Assembly: GCF_008312885.1 (NCBI RefSeq)
Contig: NZ_VSSO01000004.1
Location: 1-64,000, forward strand
Length of the DNA: 64,000 nt
Source: Lolliginicoccus suaedae
GTDB lineage: Bacteria > Actinomycetota > Actinomycetes > Mycobacteriales > Mycobacteriaceae
Reading direction: 5' to 3'
A program made the position numbers and the translations under genes. Below are positions 33,971 to 44,711 of this stretch, piece by piece. Every line of letters starts with the position of its first letter. Position 1 is the first letter of the stretch. The notes beneath the pieces were generated by a model, which was not told the DNA's origin, did no database searches, and saw only the letters and a list, made by a program, of their open reading frames with translations.

Positions 33971-34389
33971 TGCCGCTTTCCGGCCTTGGCGCGGGGCTGC
34001 TCGAGGCGGGCTCCGGTCCAGGCTCCGAGGTTGACGGTGGAGGTCTGGGTGAGCCCGGCCGTGGGCGCGGACTCAGCGATCTCGCTGGGCTCGACGTATC
34101 CAGGGGTGCCGGTCTTGGGAGTGAGGACCCAGATGGCCCCGTCCTCGGAGAGCGGGCTGATGGCGTCCACGAGCTCGTCGATGAGGTCTCCGTCGCCGTC
34201 GCGCCACCAGAGGATGACGATGTCGATGACCTCGTCGGTGTCCTCGTCCAGGAGCGTATCGCCGCAGGCTTCCTCGACTGAGTCGCGGACCTCCTCGCTG
34301 GCATCGTCGTCCCAGCCGATCTCCTGGACGATCATTCCCTGGGTGATGCCCAGCATTTGTGCGTAGTTCCGAGTGTCCGTCCCGGCCAC
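33967..34389 (-). CDS. DUF3052 family protein
   Basis: The 140-residue acidic protein starts at GTG 34389 ([19 protein letters not shown]), preceded by AGGAGG ten bases away, and aligns over its full length with mycobacterial Rv2239c. Conserved stretches are [41 protein letters not shown] and [17 protein letters not shown]. The family is confined to actinobacteria and has no settled function. It overlaps ahpE by four bases and is divergent from aceE. Confidence 0.92.
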   Translation of the reverse strand: MAGTDTRNYAQMLGITQGMIVQEIGWDDDASEEVRDSVEEACGDTLLDEDTDEVIDIVILWWRDGDGDLIDELVDAISPLSEDGAIWVLTPKTGTPGYVEPSEIAESAPTAGLTQTSTVNLGAWTGARLEQPRAKAGKRQ

Positions 34390-34813
34390 GTTCGTGTGTC
34401 CTCCTGCTTCTGTGCCTGGGTGTGATGATCCCGAGATCATTGTGCGGTGCGGGGGCTGGTTTGTCAGCAGCGCACTGTGCTTGCTGTCCTGCTTCCCGCT
34501 GTTGCTGTTCCCGCTGCGGCGTGCGGCGCGGATTGTCTCGCGCTGGCTCTGTCCTGGCGGGGCGTGCCGGGGGGATGGTGTCCGTGCACCTGCTTCACGG
34601 GGGCCACCCTACCGGTTTGGTAGTGGTGCTGTCGCCGTTTGCGGTGCGGGCGGGCCGCTGGGCGCGCGACGGGAGCGACTGAGCGCGACGTTTTGGCTGT
34701 GGCCCTGCACTGGTGGTGCTCGCGAAAGTAATGTGGGTCATAGGCTGGGTCGTGCTGCGGACCGCGGTGCGGCACGGGTGTCCACGAGGTACATGCCCAC
34801 AAGGAGTGATCGA
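34390..34813. other. divergent intergenic region between DUF3052 and aceE
   Basis: These 424 bases should carry promoters for both genes. A small inverted repeat ATGATC-CCGA-GATCAT lies at 34425-34440, about 35 bases before the DUF3052 start, and could be a regulator site. The rest has open frames only as GC-driven artefacts; an aceE frame extends upstream without similarity. Confidence 0.4.
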
Positions 34814-37588
34814 GTGCCTGAGCAGTCATCGAGCGATGGAGTGTCGCGGGATCGTGATCGCGTGCGGGTGATCCGCGAGGGGATCGCATCGTACTTGCCG
34901 GATATCGATCCGGAGGAAACGTCGGAGTGGCTGGAGTCCTTCGATGGGATGCTGGAGCATTCGTCGCCGGAACGGGCCAGGTACTTGCTGCTGCGGCTGC
35001 TCGAGCGGGCGAACCAGCGGCGTGTCGCGGTCCCGGCGCTGACATCGACCGATTACGTGAACACGATTCCGACGGAGCGGGAGCCGTGGTTCCCGGGCGA
35101 CGAGGACGTGGAGCGCCGCTACCGCGCATGGATCCGCTGGAACGCGGCGATCATGGTGCACCGGGCGCAGCGGCCGGGCGTGGGCGTCGGCGGGCACATC
35201 TCGACGTATGCGTCGTCGGCCGCGCTGTACGAGGTCGGGTTCAATCACTTCTTCCGGGGCAAGGATCATACGGGCGGCGGCGACCAGATCTTCATCCAGG
35301 GGCACGCGTCGCCGGGGATCTATGCGCGCGCGTTCCTCGAGGGCCGGCTGACGCCCGAGCAGCTCGATGGATTCCGGCAGGAGCATAGCCACCGCGGCGA
35401 GGGCGGCGGCCTGCCGTCCTATCCGCATCCGCGGCTGATGCCGGACTTCTGGGAGTTCCCGACGGTATCGATGGGCCTCGGCCCGATGAACGCGATCTAT
35501 CAGGCGCGCTTCAACCACTACCTGCGCGACCGGGGCATCAAGGACACCTCGGACCAGCACGTGTGGGCGTTCCTCGGCGACGGCGAGATGGATGAGCCGG
35601 AGTCGCGCGGGCTGGTGCATGTGGCGGCGATGGAGGGCCTCGACAACCTGACGTTCGTGGTCAACTGCAACCTCCAAAGGCTCGATGGCCCGGTGCGGGG
35701 CAACGGCAAGATCATCCAGGAGCTCGAGTCGTTCTTCCGCGGCGCGGGCTGGCATGTGATCAAGGTGATCTGGGGCCGCGAGTGGGATCGGTTGTTCTAC
35801 GCGGACAAGGACGGGGCGCTGGTGAACCTGATGAACACCACCCCGGACGGCGATTTCCAGACGTACAAGGCCAACGATGGCGGGCATGTGCGGGAGCACT
35901 TCTTCGGCCGCGATCCGCGCACCAAGGAGCTGGTGGAGGATCTGTCGGATGCGGAGATCTGGAACCTCAAGCGCGGCGGCCATGACTATCGCAAGGTGTA
36001 CGCGGCGTACCGGGCGGCGACCGAGCACAAGGGCCAGCCGACGGTGATCCTCGCGCACACGATCAAGGGCTACGCGCTCGGCGAGCATTTCGAGGCGCGC
36101 AATGCCACCCACCAGATGAAGAAGCTCGCGCTCGAGGACCTGAAGCACTTCCGCGATACGCAGCGCATCCCGATCAGCGACGAGCAGCTCGAGGAGGATC
36201 CATACCTGCCGCCGTACTACCACCCCGGCGAGGACGCCCCGGAGATCCAGTACCTGCTCGACCGGCGGCGGCAGCTCGGCGGGTTCCTGCCGCGACGGCG
36301 CACCGGGGCGCGGGCGCTCGAGCTGCCCGGCGACAAGCCCTATGCGTCGATCCGCAAGGGGTCGGGCAAGCAGGACGTGGCCACGACGATGGCGGTCGTG
36401 CGGTTGTTCAAGGAGCTGCTGCGCGATGACAACATCGGCAAGCGGATCGTGCCGATCATCCCGGACGAGGCGCGCACCTTCGGCATGGACTCGTGGTTCC
36501 CGACCCTGAAGATCTACAACCGGCACGGGCAGCTCTACACCTCGGTGGATGCGGACCTGATGCTGGCCTACAAGGAGTCCCAGACGGGGCAGATCCTGCA
36601 CGAGGGCATCAACGAGGCGGGCTCGGCGGGCTCGTTCATCGCTGCGGGGACCTCCTACTCCACGCATGACGAGCCGATGATCCCGGTATACATCTTCTAC
36701 TCGATGTTCGGCTTCCAGCGCACCGGTGACAGCTTCTGGGCAGCGGCCGACCAGATGACGCGCGGATTCCTGCTCGGCGCCACCGCGGGCCGCACGACGC
36801 TGACGGGCGAGGGCCTGCAGCACGCCGACGGGCATTCGCACACGCTCGCCTCGACCAACCCGGCCGTGGTGGCCTACGATCCCGCGTTCGCGTTCGAGAT
36901 CGCGCACATCGTCAAGGACGGCCTGCGCCGCATGTTCGGCCCCGAGCCGGAGAACATCTACTACTACATCACGCTGTACAACGAGCCGTTCGTGCAGCCC
37001 GCCGAGCCCGAGGGGCTCGATGTGGATGCGCTGCTGCGGGGGATGCACTGCTACTCCCCCGCTTCGGGCGAGGGCAAGCGGGCGAGCATCCTCGCCTCGG
37101 GGGTGTCGGTCCCGTGGGCGCTGCGCGCGCAGGAGATCCTCGCGAGCGAGTGGGACGTGGCGGCGCACGTGTGGTCGGTGACGTCCTGGAACGAGCTGCG
37201 GCGCGACGGCCGCCGGTGCGAGGATGCAGCGCTGCGGGATCCGGGCACACCCAAGAAGGAGGCCTTCGTGACGGCCGCGCTGCGGGACTCGCAGGGGCCG
37301 TTCGTGGGCGTCTCGGACTTCGAGAGCGCGGTGCCGGATCAGATCCGCACCTGGGTCCCGGGCCACTATGTGACGCTCGGGGCTGATGGATTCGGCTTCT
37401 CCGATACCCGGCCTGCCGCCCGGCGCTTCTTCAACATCGATGCCGAGTCGATCGTGGTGGGGGTGCTGCTCGCGCTCGCCGAGAACGGCGATCTCGACCG
37501 GGAACGCGCGGTCGAGGCCGCGCGCCATTACCGGATCCACGATGTGGCCGCCGCTCCGGAGCAGACGACCGATCCTGGGGTGGCATGA
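34814..37588 (+). CDS. aceE: pyruvate dehydrogenase E1 component, homodimeric type
   Basis: E1 decarboxylates pyruvate with thiamine diphosphate and passes the acetyl group to E2, feeding acetyl-CoA to the TCA cycle and fatty acid synthesis. The start is GTG 34814, seven bases after AAGGAG; the product has 924 residues, as in the homodimeric AceE family. The thiamine-diphosphate motif begins [10 protein letters not shown] and ends near NCNLQRLDG. Other signatures are [32 protein letters not shown] and [12 protein letters not shown]. It overlaps mabR by four bases (ATGA), so the E1 gene and the fatty-acid regulator are coupled, as in mycobacteria. Confidence 0.96.
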   Translation: MPEQSSSDGVSRDRDRVRVIREGIASYLPDIDPEETSEWLESFDGMLEHSSPERARYLLLRLLERANQRRVAVPALTSTDYVNTIPTEREPWFPGDEDVERRYRAWIRWNAAIMVHRAQRPGVGVGGHISTYASSAALYEVGFNHFFRGKDHTGGGDQIFIQGHASPGIYARAFLEGRLTPEQLDGFRQEHSHRGEGGGLPSYPHPRLMPDFWEFPTVSMGLGPMNAIYQARFNHYLRDRGIKDTSDQHVWAFLGDGEMDEPESRGLVHVAAMEGLDNLTFVVNCNLQRLDGPVRGNGKIIQELESFFRGAGWHVIKVIWGREWDRLFYADKDGALVNLMNTTPDGDFQTYKANDGGHVREHFFGRDPRTKELVEDLSDAEIWNLKRGGHDYRKVYAAYRAATEHKGQPTVILAHTIKGYALGEHFEARNATHQMKKLALEDLKHFRDTQRIPISDEQLEEDPYLPPYYHPGEDAPEIQYLLDRRRQLGGFLPRRRTGARALELPGDKPYASIRKGSGKQDVATTMAVVRLFKELLRDDNIGKRIVPIIPDEARTFGMDSWFPTLKIYNRHGQLYTSVDADLMLAYKESQTGQILHEGINEAGSAGSFIAAGTSYSTHDEPMIPVYIFYSMFGFQRTGDSFWAAADQMTRGFLLGATAGRTTLTGEGLQHADGHSHTLASTNPAVVAYDPAFAFEIAHIVKDGLRRMFGPEPENIYYYITLYNEPFVQPAEPEGLDVDALLRGMHCYSPASGEGKRASILASGVSVPWALRAQEILASEWDVAAHVWSVTSWNELRRDGRRCEDAALRDPGTPKKEAFVTAALRDSQGPFVGVSDFESAVPDQIRTWVPGHYVTLGADGFGFSDTRPAARRFFNIDAESIVVGVLLALAENGDLDRERAVEAARHYRIHDVAAAPEQTTDPGVA

Positions 37589-38829
37589 CGAGCACGCCAC
37601 GGCCCCCGCGCGTGCCGAGCGCGGAGAACCCGCTCTCCGATGCGCTGCTGCGACGCCTGAAGCAATACTCTGGCCGGCTCTCCACCGAGGCGGTCAAGTC
37701 GATGCAGGAGCAGCTGGACTTCTTCGCCGATCTCGATGCCGAGCAGCGATCGACCGTGCACCTGCTGGTGCAGAACGCGGTTTCGAACTTCGTGGACTGG
37801 ATGAAGGACCCGAACCGCGACATCTGGAAGACGGTGGACTCCTTCCGCGTGGTGCCCAACGATCTGGCGCGCGGGGTGACGCTGCGGCAGACGGTGGAGA
37901 TGGTGCGGGTGGCCATGGAGTTCTTCGAGAACTACCTGTCCCGGATCACCCGCAATGACCAGCAGTTGCAGGCGCTGACCGTGGCGGTCCTGCGCTACCG
38001 CGTGGAGGTCGGTTTCGCGGCCGCTGCGGTGTATGCCACGGCGGCGGAGTCGCGCGGCGCCTGGGATACCCGGCTCGAGGCCCTCGTGGTCGATGCGGTG
38101 GTGCGCGGGGACTCCGACTCCTCGATGCTCTCGCGGGCCGCGACGCTGAACTGGGAGGCGAATGCCCCGGCGACGGTGATTGTAGGTACCCCACCACCGG
38201 ACAGCGGGGTCTCGGCGGTCTCGACGGTGCATGCGGCGGCCCAGAAGCACGGTCGCTCGGCGCTGTCGGTGGTGCAGGGCGCGACCCTGGTGGCGATCAT
38301 CAATGGCGAGGTCCCGGCGCGCGGCGAGTTCATCTCGGACCTGCTCGCGGCCTTCTCGGATAGCCATGTCGTGGTGGGTCCGACGGCCCCCTCGCTGGCG
38401 GCGGCGCACACGAGCTGGCGCGAGGCCAACACGGCTCTGCTCGCGGCACCTGGGTGGCGGCTAGCGCCCCGCCCGGCGCTCGCGTCGGACTTGCTCCCCG
38501 AGCGTGCCCTGCTGGGCGATGCCCATGCTGTGCGGGCGCTCAACACGCAGATCGTGACCCCTCTGGCCAAGGCGGCGAACTCGCTGAGCGAGACGCTGGA
38601 TGTGTACCTCGAGGCCGGTGGCGCGGTGGAGGCGTGCGCGCGGGCTTTGTTCGTTCATCCCAATACGGTGCGGTACCGGCTGAAGAAGATCGCCGAGATC
38701 ACGGGGCTCGAGCCGAACAATCCACGGGATGCCTATGTACTGCGAGTGGCCGAATCCGTGGGTCGCTTGATGCGCTCTGATGCCGAACCGTTACTCCAGT
38801 TCCCAGACATCACTTCAGTAACATTGTGA
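37585..38829 (+). CDS. mabR: FAS-II operon regulator MabR (PucR/CdaR-type)
   Basis: The 414-residue protein has a PucR-type C-terminal helix-turn-helix ([24 protein letters not shown], about residues 350-375) after an N-terminal helical domain and a GGDEF-like central region. Its place between aceE and fabD matches M. tuberculosis Rv2242, reported as MabR, an activator of the fabD-acpM-kasA-kasB-accD6 operon. The ATG at 37585 overlaps the aceE stop. A strong dyad at 38886-38906, just before fabD, is a likely target. Confidence 0.88.
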   Translation: MTSTPRPPRVPSAENPLSDALLRRLKQYSGRLSTEAVKSMQEQLDFFADLDAEQRSTVHLLVQNAVSNFVDWMKDPNRDIWKTVDSFRVVPNDLARGVTLRQTVEMVRVAMEFFENYLSRITRNDQQLQALTVAVLRYRVEVGFAAAAVYATAAESRGAWDTRLEALVVDAVVRGDSDSSMLSRAATLNWEANAPATVIVGTPPPDSGVSAVSTVHAAAQKHGRSALSVVQGATLVAIINGEVPARGEFISDLLAAFSDSHVVVGPTAPSLAAAHTSWREANTALLAAPGWRLAPRPALASDLLPERALLGDAHAVRALNTQIVTPLAKAANSLSETLDVYLEAGGAVEACARALFVHPNTVRYRLKKIAEITGLEPNNPRDAYVLRVAESVGRLMRSDAEPLLQFPDITSVTL

Positions 38830-38885
38830 AAAACTTCTCTGTAACATTCCCGGCGGTGCTGGCGATGACTGGGCCGATCGGGGCG

Positions 38886-38906
38886 GTTTGTAGGGTTCCT
38901 ACAAAC
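38886..38906 (+). promoter_or_regulatory. candidate MabR operator in the FAS-II promoter
   Basis: GTTTGTAGG and CCTACAAAC form a perfect 9-base inverted repeat around GTT, 67 bases before the fabD start. MabR in M. tuberculosis is reported to bind inverted TTTTGT-type half-sites in the FAS-II promoter, and the TTTGT cores here fit. It is the most AT-rich point of the intergenic region. A second perfect dyad, GTGTTCC-CT-GGAACAC at 38957-38972, abuts the GTG start and could hide it in a hairpin. Confidence 0.62.
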
Positions 38907-38972
38907 TATTGCCTCAAGGTTGGTGCTTAAAAACACCTGAGAAACGGGCCCCAAGGGTGTTCCCTGGAACAC

Positions 38973-39905
38973 GTGATAGCACTACTCGCCCCAGGACAAG
39001 GCTCCCAGAAGCCAGGCATGCTCGCGCCATGGCTCGAGCTGCCCTCGGTGCATGACCGGGTAGCCCAGTGGTCCAAGGCCGCTGGGCTCGATCTCGTGCG
39101 CCTCGGCACCGTCGCCGAGGCCGACGAGATCACTGACACCGCCGTCACCCAGCCACTGGTAGTCGCTTCAGCCCTGATCGCGTTCGAGGAGATCGCCCAG
39201 CGCGGCCTGCTCGGCAAGCACCCCGAGCTCGGCGGCATCGTCGCCGGCCACTCCGTGGGGGAGCTCGCTGCCGCCGCGATCGCCGGGATCATCTCCAGCG
39301 ACGATGCTGTCGCACTGGCTGCCCTGCGTGGCCGCGAGATGGCCAAGGCGTGCGCGGCCGTCGAGACGGGGATGACCGCGGTCCTCGGTGGGGCCGAGGA
39401 GGACGTCCTCGCCCGCCTCGCCGAGCTCGGATTGACCCCGGCCAACCGCAATGCCCCCGGGCAGATCGTCGCGGCCGGGCCCATGGAGGCGCTCGCCCAG
39501 CTCGCGGAGAACCCTCCCGAGCGCGCCAAGGTCCGCCCCCTCGCCGTCGCGGGAGCGTTCCACACCGAGTTCATGGCACCTGCCCAGGACGCGGTGGCCG
39601 AGGCGGCGGCGGACATCCCCACCGAGGATCCGCGCCGGACCCTGCTGTCCAACGCTGACGGCCAGCCCGTGCGGTCGGGAAGCGAAGCGCTCGACCGGAT
39701 CGTCGCCCAGATCACGCGCCCCGTGCGCTGGGACCTGTGCAGCGACACGATCCGGGACAGCGGCGCAGCAGGCCTGGCCGAGCTGGCCCCGGCGGGCACG
39801 CTCGCCGGGATCGCGAAGCGCACCATGCGCGGCGTGCCCCAGCTCGCTATCAACACCCCCCAGGACCTCGACGAGCTCGAAGCCCGCTTCGCGCTCGTCG
39901 ACTGA
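38973..39905 (+). CDS. fabD: malonyl-CoA:ACP transacylase
   Basis: FabD loads malonate onto acyl carrier protein. The 310-residue protein has GQGSQ at residues 8-12 and the nucleophile Ser94 in GHSVGE, with AFHTEFM containing the catalytic histidine. The GTG start at 38973 has no convincing ribosome-binding site; it sits right after a perfect palindrome and could be initiated from a very short or structured leader. It opens the FAS-II operon, followed by acpM after 55 bases. Confidence 0.95.
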   Translation: MIALLAPGQGSQKPGMLAPWLELPSVHDRVAQWSKAAGLDLVRLGTVAEADEITDTAVTQPLVVASALIAFEEIAQRGLLGKHPELGGIVAGHSVGELAAAAIAGIISSDDAVALAALRGREMAKACAAVETGMTAVLGGAEEDVLARLAELGLTPANRNAPGQIVAAGPMEALAQLAENPPERAKVRPLAVAGAFHTEFMAPAQDAVAEAAADIPTEDPRRTLLSNADGQPVRSGSEALDRIVAQITRPVRWDLCSDTIRDSGAAGLAELAPAGTLAGIAKRTMRGVPQLAINTPQDLDELEARFALVD

Positions 39906-39960
39906 CAACTCAATATCGCCAACCCCAACAAGCAGAAACATGAGAAGGGAGCCATATTCC

Positions 39961-40260
39961 ATGGCCGCAACCCAGGAAGATATCGTCACCGGACTTGCCT
40001 CGATCATCGAAGAGGTCACCGGCATCGAGCCATCCGAGGTGACGATCGAGAAGTCCTTCGTTGACGACCTTGATATCGACTCCCTGTCGATGGTGGAGAT
40101 CGCCGTGCAGACCGAGGACAAGTACGGCATCAAGATCCCCGATGAGGACCTCGCCTCGCTGCGCACCGTCGGCGACGCCGTCTCCTACATCCAGAAGCTC
40201 GAGGCCGAAGGCGTCGAAGGCGTCAACACCGATGCCCTCAAGGGTGCGAGCGAGAACTGA
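39961..40260 (+). CDS. acpM: meromycolate extension acyl carrier protein
   Basis: The 99-residue acidic protein carries the phosphopantetheine site at Ser41 in [12 protein letters not shown]. AcpM shuttles growing long-chain acyl groups in FAS-II, which builds the meromycolate chain of mycolic acids. A C-terminal tail beyond the normal ACP fold (about residues 82-99) is present, as in mycobacterial AcpM but shorter. An AGGGAG lies about 10 bases before ATG 39961. kasA starts two bases after its stop. Confidence 0.95.
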   Translation: MAATQEDIVTGLASIIEEVTGIEPSEVTIEKSFVDDLDIDSLSMVEIAVQTEDKYGIKIPDEDLASLRTVGDAVSYIQKLEAEGVEGVNTDALKGASEN

Positions 40261-40262
40261 CA

Positions 40263-41531
40263 GTGACTGATTCCGCTACTACGTCCACAAGCACCGGGTC
40301 CACCAGCTCCCGGCCTTCCGTTGTCGTCACCGGCATCGCCGCGACCACATCGCTGGCCGGCGATATCGATGGCACCTGGAAGAGCCTGCTCGCGGGCGAG
40401 AGCGGCATCGAGTCGCTCACCGATCCCTGGGTCGAGAAACTCGGCATGCCAGTAACGATCGGTGGGCGGCTCAAGGTCCGGCCCGAGGAGTCCCTGACCA
40501 AGGTGCAGGTGCGCCGCATGGACTTCGTCGAGCAGCTCGCGCTCGTCCAGGGGCGCAACGCCTGGGCGCACGCGGGCAGCCCGGAGGTCGACAAGGAGCG
40601 CCTAGCAGTCGTCCTCGGCACTGGCATCGGTGGCTACGACACACTGGTCAACTCGCACGTCGCCATGCTGGAGGGAGGAGCCCGCAAGGTCTCCCCCATG
40701 GCGGTGCCGATGATGATGCCGAACGGGCCTGCCGCGACCATTGCTCTCGAGTACGGCGCCCAGGCTGGCGTCCACACCCCCGTGTCCGCCTGCGCATCCG
40801 GCAGCGAGGCCATCGCGCAGGCCTGGCGGATGATCCGCGACGGCGAGGCCGATGTCGTCATCACTGGCGGCGTCGAGTCCCAGCTCCAGCCGATGGCGAT
40901 CGCCGGGTTCGCGATGATGCGGGCCATGAGCACGCGCAACGATGATCCCAAGGGCGCGTCCCGTCCGTTCGACAAGGATCGGGACGGGTTCGTGTTCGGC
41001 GAGGCAGGCGCGGTCCTGATCCTCGAGCGCGAGGACTTCGCTCGCGCTCGCGGCGCGACCATCCTCGCGCGCGTCCTCGGCGCGGGCATCACCTCGGACG
41101 GGTTCCACATCGTGGCGCCCGAGCCCGAGGGAACCGGTGCGGCCCGGGCCATGCGCAAGGCCATGAAGCTTGCCGGCGTGGAAGCCAGCGATGTGAGCCA
41201 CGTCAATGCCCACGCCACCGCCACGTCCGTCGGCGACCTGGCCGAGGCACGCGCGATCAACTCCGCCATCGGCAACCACGCAGCCGTCTACGCGGCGAAA
41301 TCAGCTCTCGGCCACTCCATCGGAGCGGTCGGTGCGCTCGAATCGATCCTGACGATCCTGGCGGTGCGGGACGGCGTGATCCCTCCGACCCTCAACCTCG
41401 ACAACCAGGATCCCGATATCGATCTCGACGTCGTCTCGGGCAAGCCCCGCTACGGGCAGTTCGACGTCGCCGTCAAGAACTCGTTCGGCTTCGGCGGGCA
41501 CAACGTCTCGATCGTGTTTGGCCGCGCCTAG
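40263..41531 (+). CDS. kasA: beta-ketoacyl-ACP synthase (KasA/FabF type)
   Basis: This condensing enzyme elongates acyl-AcpM with malonyl-AcpM. The 422 residues contain the catalytic triad Cys177 ([11 protein letters not shown]), His317 (VNAHATAT) and His351 ([13 protein letters not shown]), with Lys346 nearby. The N-terminal [18 protein letters not shown] is a low-complexity lead-in. It starts at GTG 40263, two bases after acpM. In M. tuberculosis a second synthase, kasB, follows; here the next gene is accD6, so this is the only ketoacyl synthase of the operon. Confidence 0.95.
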   Translation: MTDSATTSTSTGSTSSRPSVVVTGIAATTSLAGDIDGTWKSLLAGESGIESLTDPWVEKLGMPVTIGGRLKVRPEESLTKVQVRRMDFVEQLALVQGRNAWAHAGSPEVDKERLAVVLGTGIGGYDTLVNSHVAMLEGGARKVSPMAVPMMMPNGPAATIALEYGAQAGVHTPVSACASGSEAIAQAWRMIRDGEADVVITGGVESQLQPMAIAGFAMMRAMSTRNDDPKGASRPFDKDRDGFVFGEAGAVLILEREDFARARGATILARVLGAGITSDGFHIVAPEPEGTGAARAMRKAMKLAGVEASDVSHVNAHATATSVGDLAEARAINSAIGNHAAVYAAKSALGHSIGAVGALESILTILAVRDGVIPPTLNLDNQDPDIDLDVVSGKPRYGQFDVAVKNSFGFGGHNVSIVFGRA

Positions 41532-41664
41532 GCGCGGGCATGCACCCGGACGTTCGCTGCCAACGACGTCAGCGAACAGCACGAGCAGCATCACGTAACA
41601 CATCTCGAGACAGAACAGACATAACTAACGAAGCAGTTCGACCGGACTGGGATTTGGAGGAGCG

Positions 41665-43116
41665 ATGACCGTCTTGGCGCCGAGGACCACACGGGATACC
41701 ACACCCGACCCGCGCGACCCGATGGGCCGCTTGCAGCGATTCTTCGATCCCGGTTCGATCACCCTCCTCCACGCCCGGGACAACTCCGGCGTGCTCGCGG
41801 CAGCTGGCCGCGTCGACGGGGTGCGCACCATCGCCTTCTGCACCGACGGCACCATCATGGGTGGCGCCATGGGCGTGGATGGCTGCGCGCACATCGTCAA
41901 CGCGATCAACACCGCCCTCGAGGAGGAAGTGCCCATCGTCGGGCTCTGGCACTCCGGCGGCGCGCGACTGGCCGAGGGCGTCGAGGCGCTGCACGCCGTG
42001 GGCCTGATGTTCGAGGCCATGGTGCGCGCCTCCGGTGTCATCCCCCAGATCTCCGTGGTGCTGGGATTCGCTGCCGGTGGCGCTGCCTACGGGCCCGCGC
42101 TGACCGACGTGGTCATCATGGCGCCCGAGAGCCGCGTCTTCGTCACCGGCCCCGATGTCGTTCGCTCGGTGACCGGCGAGCAGGTCGACATGGACGCCCT
42201 CGGCGGCCCCGCCACCCACACCCGCAAGTCGGGTGTCGCGCACATCGCCGCGGCCGACGAGATGGACGCGATGCACCAGGCCCGCAGCCTCGTCTCGCTG
42301 CTCGCCGACCAGGGCGAGATGGACCTCGACGCCGCGCGCCGGGGCGATTCCGACCTGCGCGCCCTGCTGCCCGAGTCGAACCGCCGCGCCTATGACATCC
42401 ACCCCATCGTGCGCCAGCTCCTCGACCAGGTCGATACCGGCGACGGCCAGCAGATGTCGAGCTTCATCGAGCTCCAGGCCAAGTGGGCGCCCAACGTCGT
42501 CGTGGGCTTCGGTCGCCTCGGTGGCCGCACCGTCGGCGTCCTCGCCAACAACCCGCTGCGCCTTGGCGGCTGCCTCAACTCCGAGAGCGCCGAGAAGGCT
42601 GCCCGCTTCGTGCGCATCTGCGACGAGTTCGGCGTGCCTCTCGTCGTGCTCGTCGATGTCCCGGGCTACCTGCCCGGCGTGAGCCAGGAGTGGGAGGGCG
42701 TGGTCCGCCGCGGAGCCAAGCTCCTGCACGCGTTCGCCGATGCCTCCGTGCCGCGCGTGACCCTCGTCCTGCGCAAGGCCTACGGTGGCGCCTACATCGC
42801 CATGAACTCCCGCGCTCTCGGCGCGACGAAGGTATTCGCCTGGCCGGGCGGCGAGGTCGCCGTCATGGGCGCCAAGGCCGCCGTGGGCATCCTGCACAAG
42901 CGTGCCCTTGCTGCCGCTGGGACCGAGGCCGAGCGCGAGGCCCTGCACCAGCGCCTCGTCGAGGAGCACGAGGCCATCACCGGCGGTGTCGGCCGGGCCA
43001 TGGATATCGGTGTCGTGGACGAGCAGATCGATCCTTCGGTGACGCGCAGCCGCATCGCGCAGGCCATCTCGGAGACCCCGATCAAGCGGGGCCGCCACAA
43101 GAACATCCCGTTGTGA
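41665..43116 (+). CDS. accD6: acyl-CoA carboxylase carboxyltransferase beta subunit AccD6
   Basis: AccD6 is the carboxyltransferase that, with a biotinylated alpha subunit, makes malonyl-CoA for FAS-II. The 483-residue protein has the oxyanion-hole glycine motifs GLWHSGGARLAEG and GFAAGGAAYGPAL in the N-half and VDVPGYLPG plus KAYGGAYIAM in the C-half, as in carboxyltransferase beta subunits. GGAGGAG lies just before ATG 41665. It ends the operon 133 bases after kasA; its stop abuts the stop of the convergent DUF3145 gene (TGATCA at 43114-43119). Confidence 0.95.
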   Translation: MTVLAPRTTRDTTPDPRDPMGRLQRFFDPGSITLLHARDNSGVLAAAGRVDGVRTIAFCTDGTIMGGAMGVDGCAHIVNAINTALEEEVPIVGLWHSGGARLAEGVEALHAVGLMFEAMVRASGVIPQISVVLGFAAGGAAYGPALTDVVIMAPESRVFVTGPDVVRSVTGEQVDMDALGGPATHTRKSGVAHIAAADEMDAMHQARSLVSLLADQGEMDLDAARRGDSDLRALLPESNRRAYDIHPIVRQLLDQVDTGDGQQMSSFIELQAKWAPNVVVGFGRLGGRTVGVLANNPLRLGGCLNSESAEKAARFVRICDEFGVPLVVLVDVPGYLPGVSQEWEGVVRRGAKLLHAFADASVPRVTLVLRKAYGGAYIAMNSRALGATKVFAWPGGEVAVMGAKAAVGILHKRALAAAGTEAEREALHQRLVEEHEAITGGVGRAMDIGVVDEQIDPSVTRSRIAQAISETPIKRGRHKNIPL

Positions 43117-43629
43117 TCAACCAACGCGGCGACTGATCCAGGTCACCTCGGCGCCGTCGCCGGCGAACCGGAAGGGCTCGAGCTCGTCGTCCCAGTCGGT
43201 GCCCATCGCTTCATCGAGCGCGGCCGCTAGATCGTGGGCACGCTCCGCCATGATGGCGCGCAGGCGCATCTCGCCGATGACCGTGTCACCGTTGGCGCTC
43301 ATCGTGCCGCGCCAGAGTCCCAGCGCAGGGGTGTGGCAGAAGCGCTCGCCATCGATGCCCTCGCTGGCATCCTCGGTGACCTCGAACCGCAGGTCCTCCC
43401 ACACGGCCAGGGACCGTGCCAGTCGCGCGCCGGTGCCCACGGGACCAACCCAGTTGATCGTCGCGCACAGCTCACCGCCCGCGGCTGGTTGTGCCGACCA
43501 GCGCACGCGCGAGCGGCAGCCCAGGGTCGCCGCGATCGCCCAGTCCACATGCGGGCACAAGGCGGACGGCGACGAATGGACATGTATAACGCCCGTAGTC
43601 GCATCGGTGGCCTGCATCATTGCCGACAC
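43117..43629 (-). CDS. DUF3145 family protein
   Basis: The 170-residue protein (VSAMMQATDATTGVIHVHSSPSALCPHVDWAI) belongs to the actinobacterial DUF3145 family, for which no role is known. Conserved parts include GVIHVHSSP, HVDWAI, WEDLRFEVTEDASEGIDGERF and GTDWDDELEPFRF. The GTG 43629 start is eight bases after GGAGG, better spaced than the ATGs at 43620 and 43617. The same gene lies after accD6 in related genera, convergent with the FAS-II operon. Confidence 0.9.
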   Translation of the reverse strand: MSAMMQATDATTGVIHVHSSPSALCPHVDWAIAATLGCRSRVRWSAQPAAGGELCATINWVGPVGTGARLARSLAVWEDLRFEVTEDASEGIDGERFCHTPALGLWRGTMSANGDTVIGEMRLRAIMAERAHDLAAALDEAMGTDWDDELEPFRFAGDGAEVTWISRRVG

Positions 43630-43889
43630 TCAAAACACCTCCGGTATCTGGAACAGACGAGAAACGTCTTCCCCAAACGGCTCTCGCGCCAGTATCCGGT
43701 GGCATGCTCAACGGCTCGGGCCCCGATGATGGCGGGCCGGGCCGAAGATCGGACCGCGCGTCGGCGCGGCCACAGCAACCTCGCTCCGGCCAGCCCGTGA
43801 ATCAGGGCTTTCCGTTAGCACAGTGCTTGCTGTTGCAAGATAGTGTGCACACGTGTCGCCGATCTCGCTAGTGTTTCGACTGATTTTCG
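43630..43889. other. intergenic region, AT-richer than its surroundings
   Basis: These 260 bases between the beta-lactamase-like stop and DUF3145 hold no gene. A 10-base palindrome GTGTGCACAC lies at 43843-43852 and a small hairpin CTTGC-TGTT-GCAAG at 43826-43839. They may form a terminator for the upstream gene or the DUF3145 control region. Confidence 0.4.
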
Positions 43890-44711
43890 TTACTTCTTCG
43901 CGATTTCTTCAACTACGGCATCGGAGAGCTCCGGCCAGCGCGGCTTGGCCCACTCACCGAAGTCCCGATTTGTCAACACAATGAGGGAAATCCTGGGTCC
44001 GGGATCGGCCCAGAGGAACGTTCCCGATTGACCGAAATGCCCGAATGTTGCTGAAGTGTTGCGCGCCCCCGTCCAGTGCGGACGCTTGTCGCCGCGGAGC
44101 TCGAAGCCCAGCCCCCAATCACACGGTCGCTGCCTCCCATATCCTGGAACGATCCCGTCCAGGCCAGGAAACACGACTTGTGTTGCCGCCCGCCATGTCT
44201 CGGGAGCGAGCAATCCCGGGGAGAGCAACTCCCGCGCGAACGCCGACAGGTCCGCCAGCGAGGATTCCGCTCCGTGCCCCGCCGGGCCCACCAGTCGAGT
44301 GCGCGACATGCCCAGCGGGGCCAGCACTCCCTCGGACAGATAATCCGCAAACCGGATATTTGTCTCGTTCTCAATCAATTCCGCGAGAACCTCGAATCCC
44401 GCGCTCGAATAGATTCGCTTCGCGCCCGGCTCCGCGACGCTATTGCGCTCCCCGAAAGCCAGCCCCGACGCATGCGCGAGCAGGTGCCGCACCGTCGCGC
44501 CCGGAGGCCCCGCGGGCTGCTCCAGCGCGATCGCGCCCTCCTCCACTGCTAGCAGGACGCCATACGACACGAGCAGCTTCGTCACCGAGGCCAACGGAAC
44601 CACCCGGTCCTCGTCACCCCGCGAACCCACCACGCCGTCGTCAGTGACCACCGCAGCCGCCGCGAACTCCACCGGCCATTCCTCGATCAGCGCAAGTCTC
44701 TCCACGCCCAC
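43890..44711 (-). CDS. serine beta-lactamase-like/esterase family protein
   Basis: The 273-residue protein has the class C/penicillin-binding-type SxxK motif in PLASVTKLLVSYG, the tyrosine motif as YSSAGFEVLAELI (Tyr-Ser-Ser rather than Tyr-x-Asn) and the KTG-equivalent box as HFGQSGTFLW. It has no signal peptide, so it is more likely a cytoplasmic esterase or peptidase of this fold than a secreted beta-lactamase. The start (GTG 44711, or GTG 44705) lacks a ribosome-binding site. The coding sequence is AT-richer than its neighbours towards the 3' end, a possible sign of transfer. Confidence 0.85.
   Translation of the reverse strand: MGVERLALIEEWPVEFAAAAVVTDDGVVGSRGDEDRVVPLASVTKLLVSYGVLLAVEEGAIALEQPAGPPGATVRHLLAHASGLAFGERNSVAEPGAKRIYSSAGFEVLAELIENETNIRFADYLSEGVLAPLGMSRTRLVGPAGHGAESSLADLSAFARELLSPGLLAPETWRAATQVVFPGLDGIVPGYGRQRPCDWGLGFELRGDKRPHWTGARNTSATFGHFGQSGTFLWADPGPRISLIVLTNRDFGEWAKPRWPELSDAVVEEIAKK

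Noticed and set aside
34826-37600. 924-codon minus-strand frame opposite aceE
   Set aside because: aceE is certain; the mirror frame has His/Arg/Val-rich noise and no ribosome-binding site.
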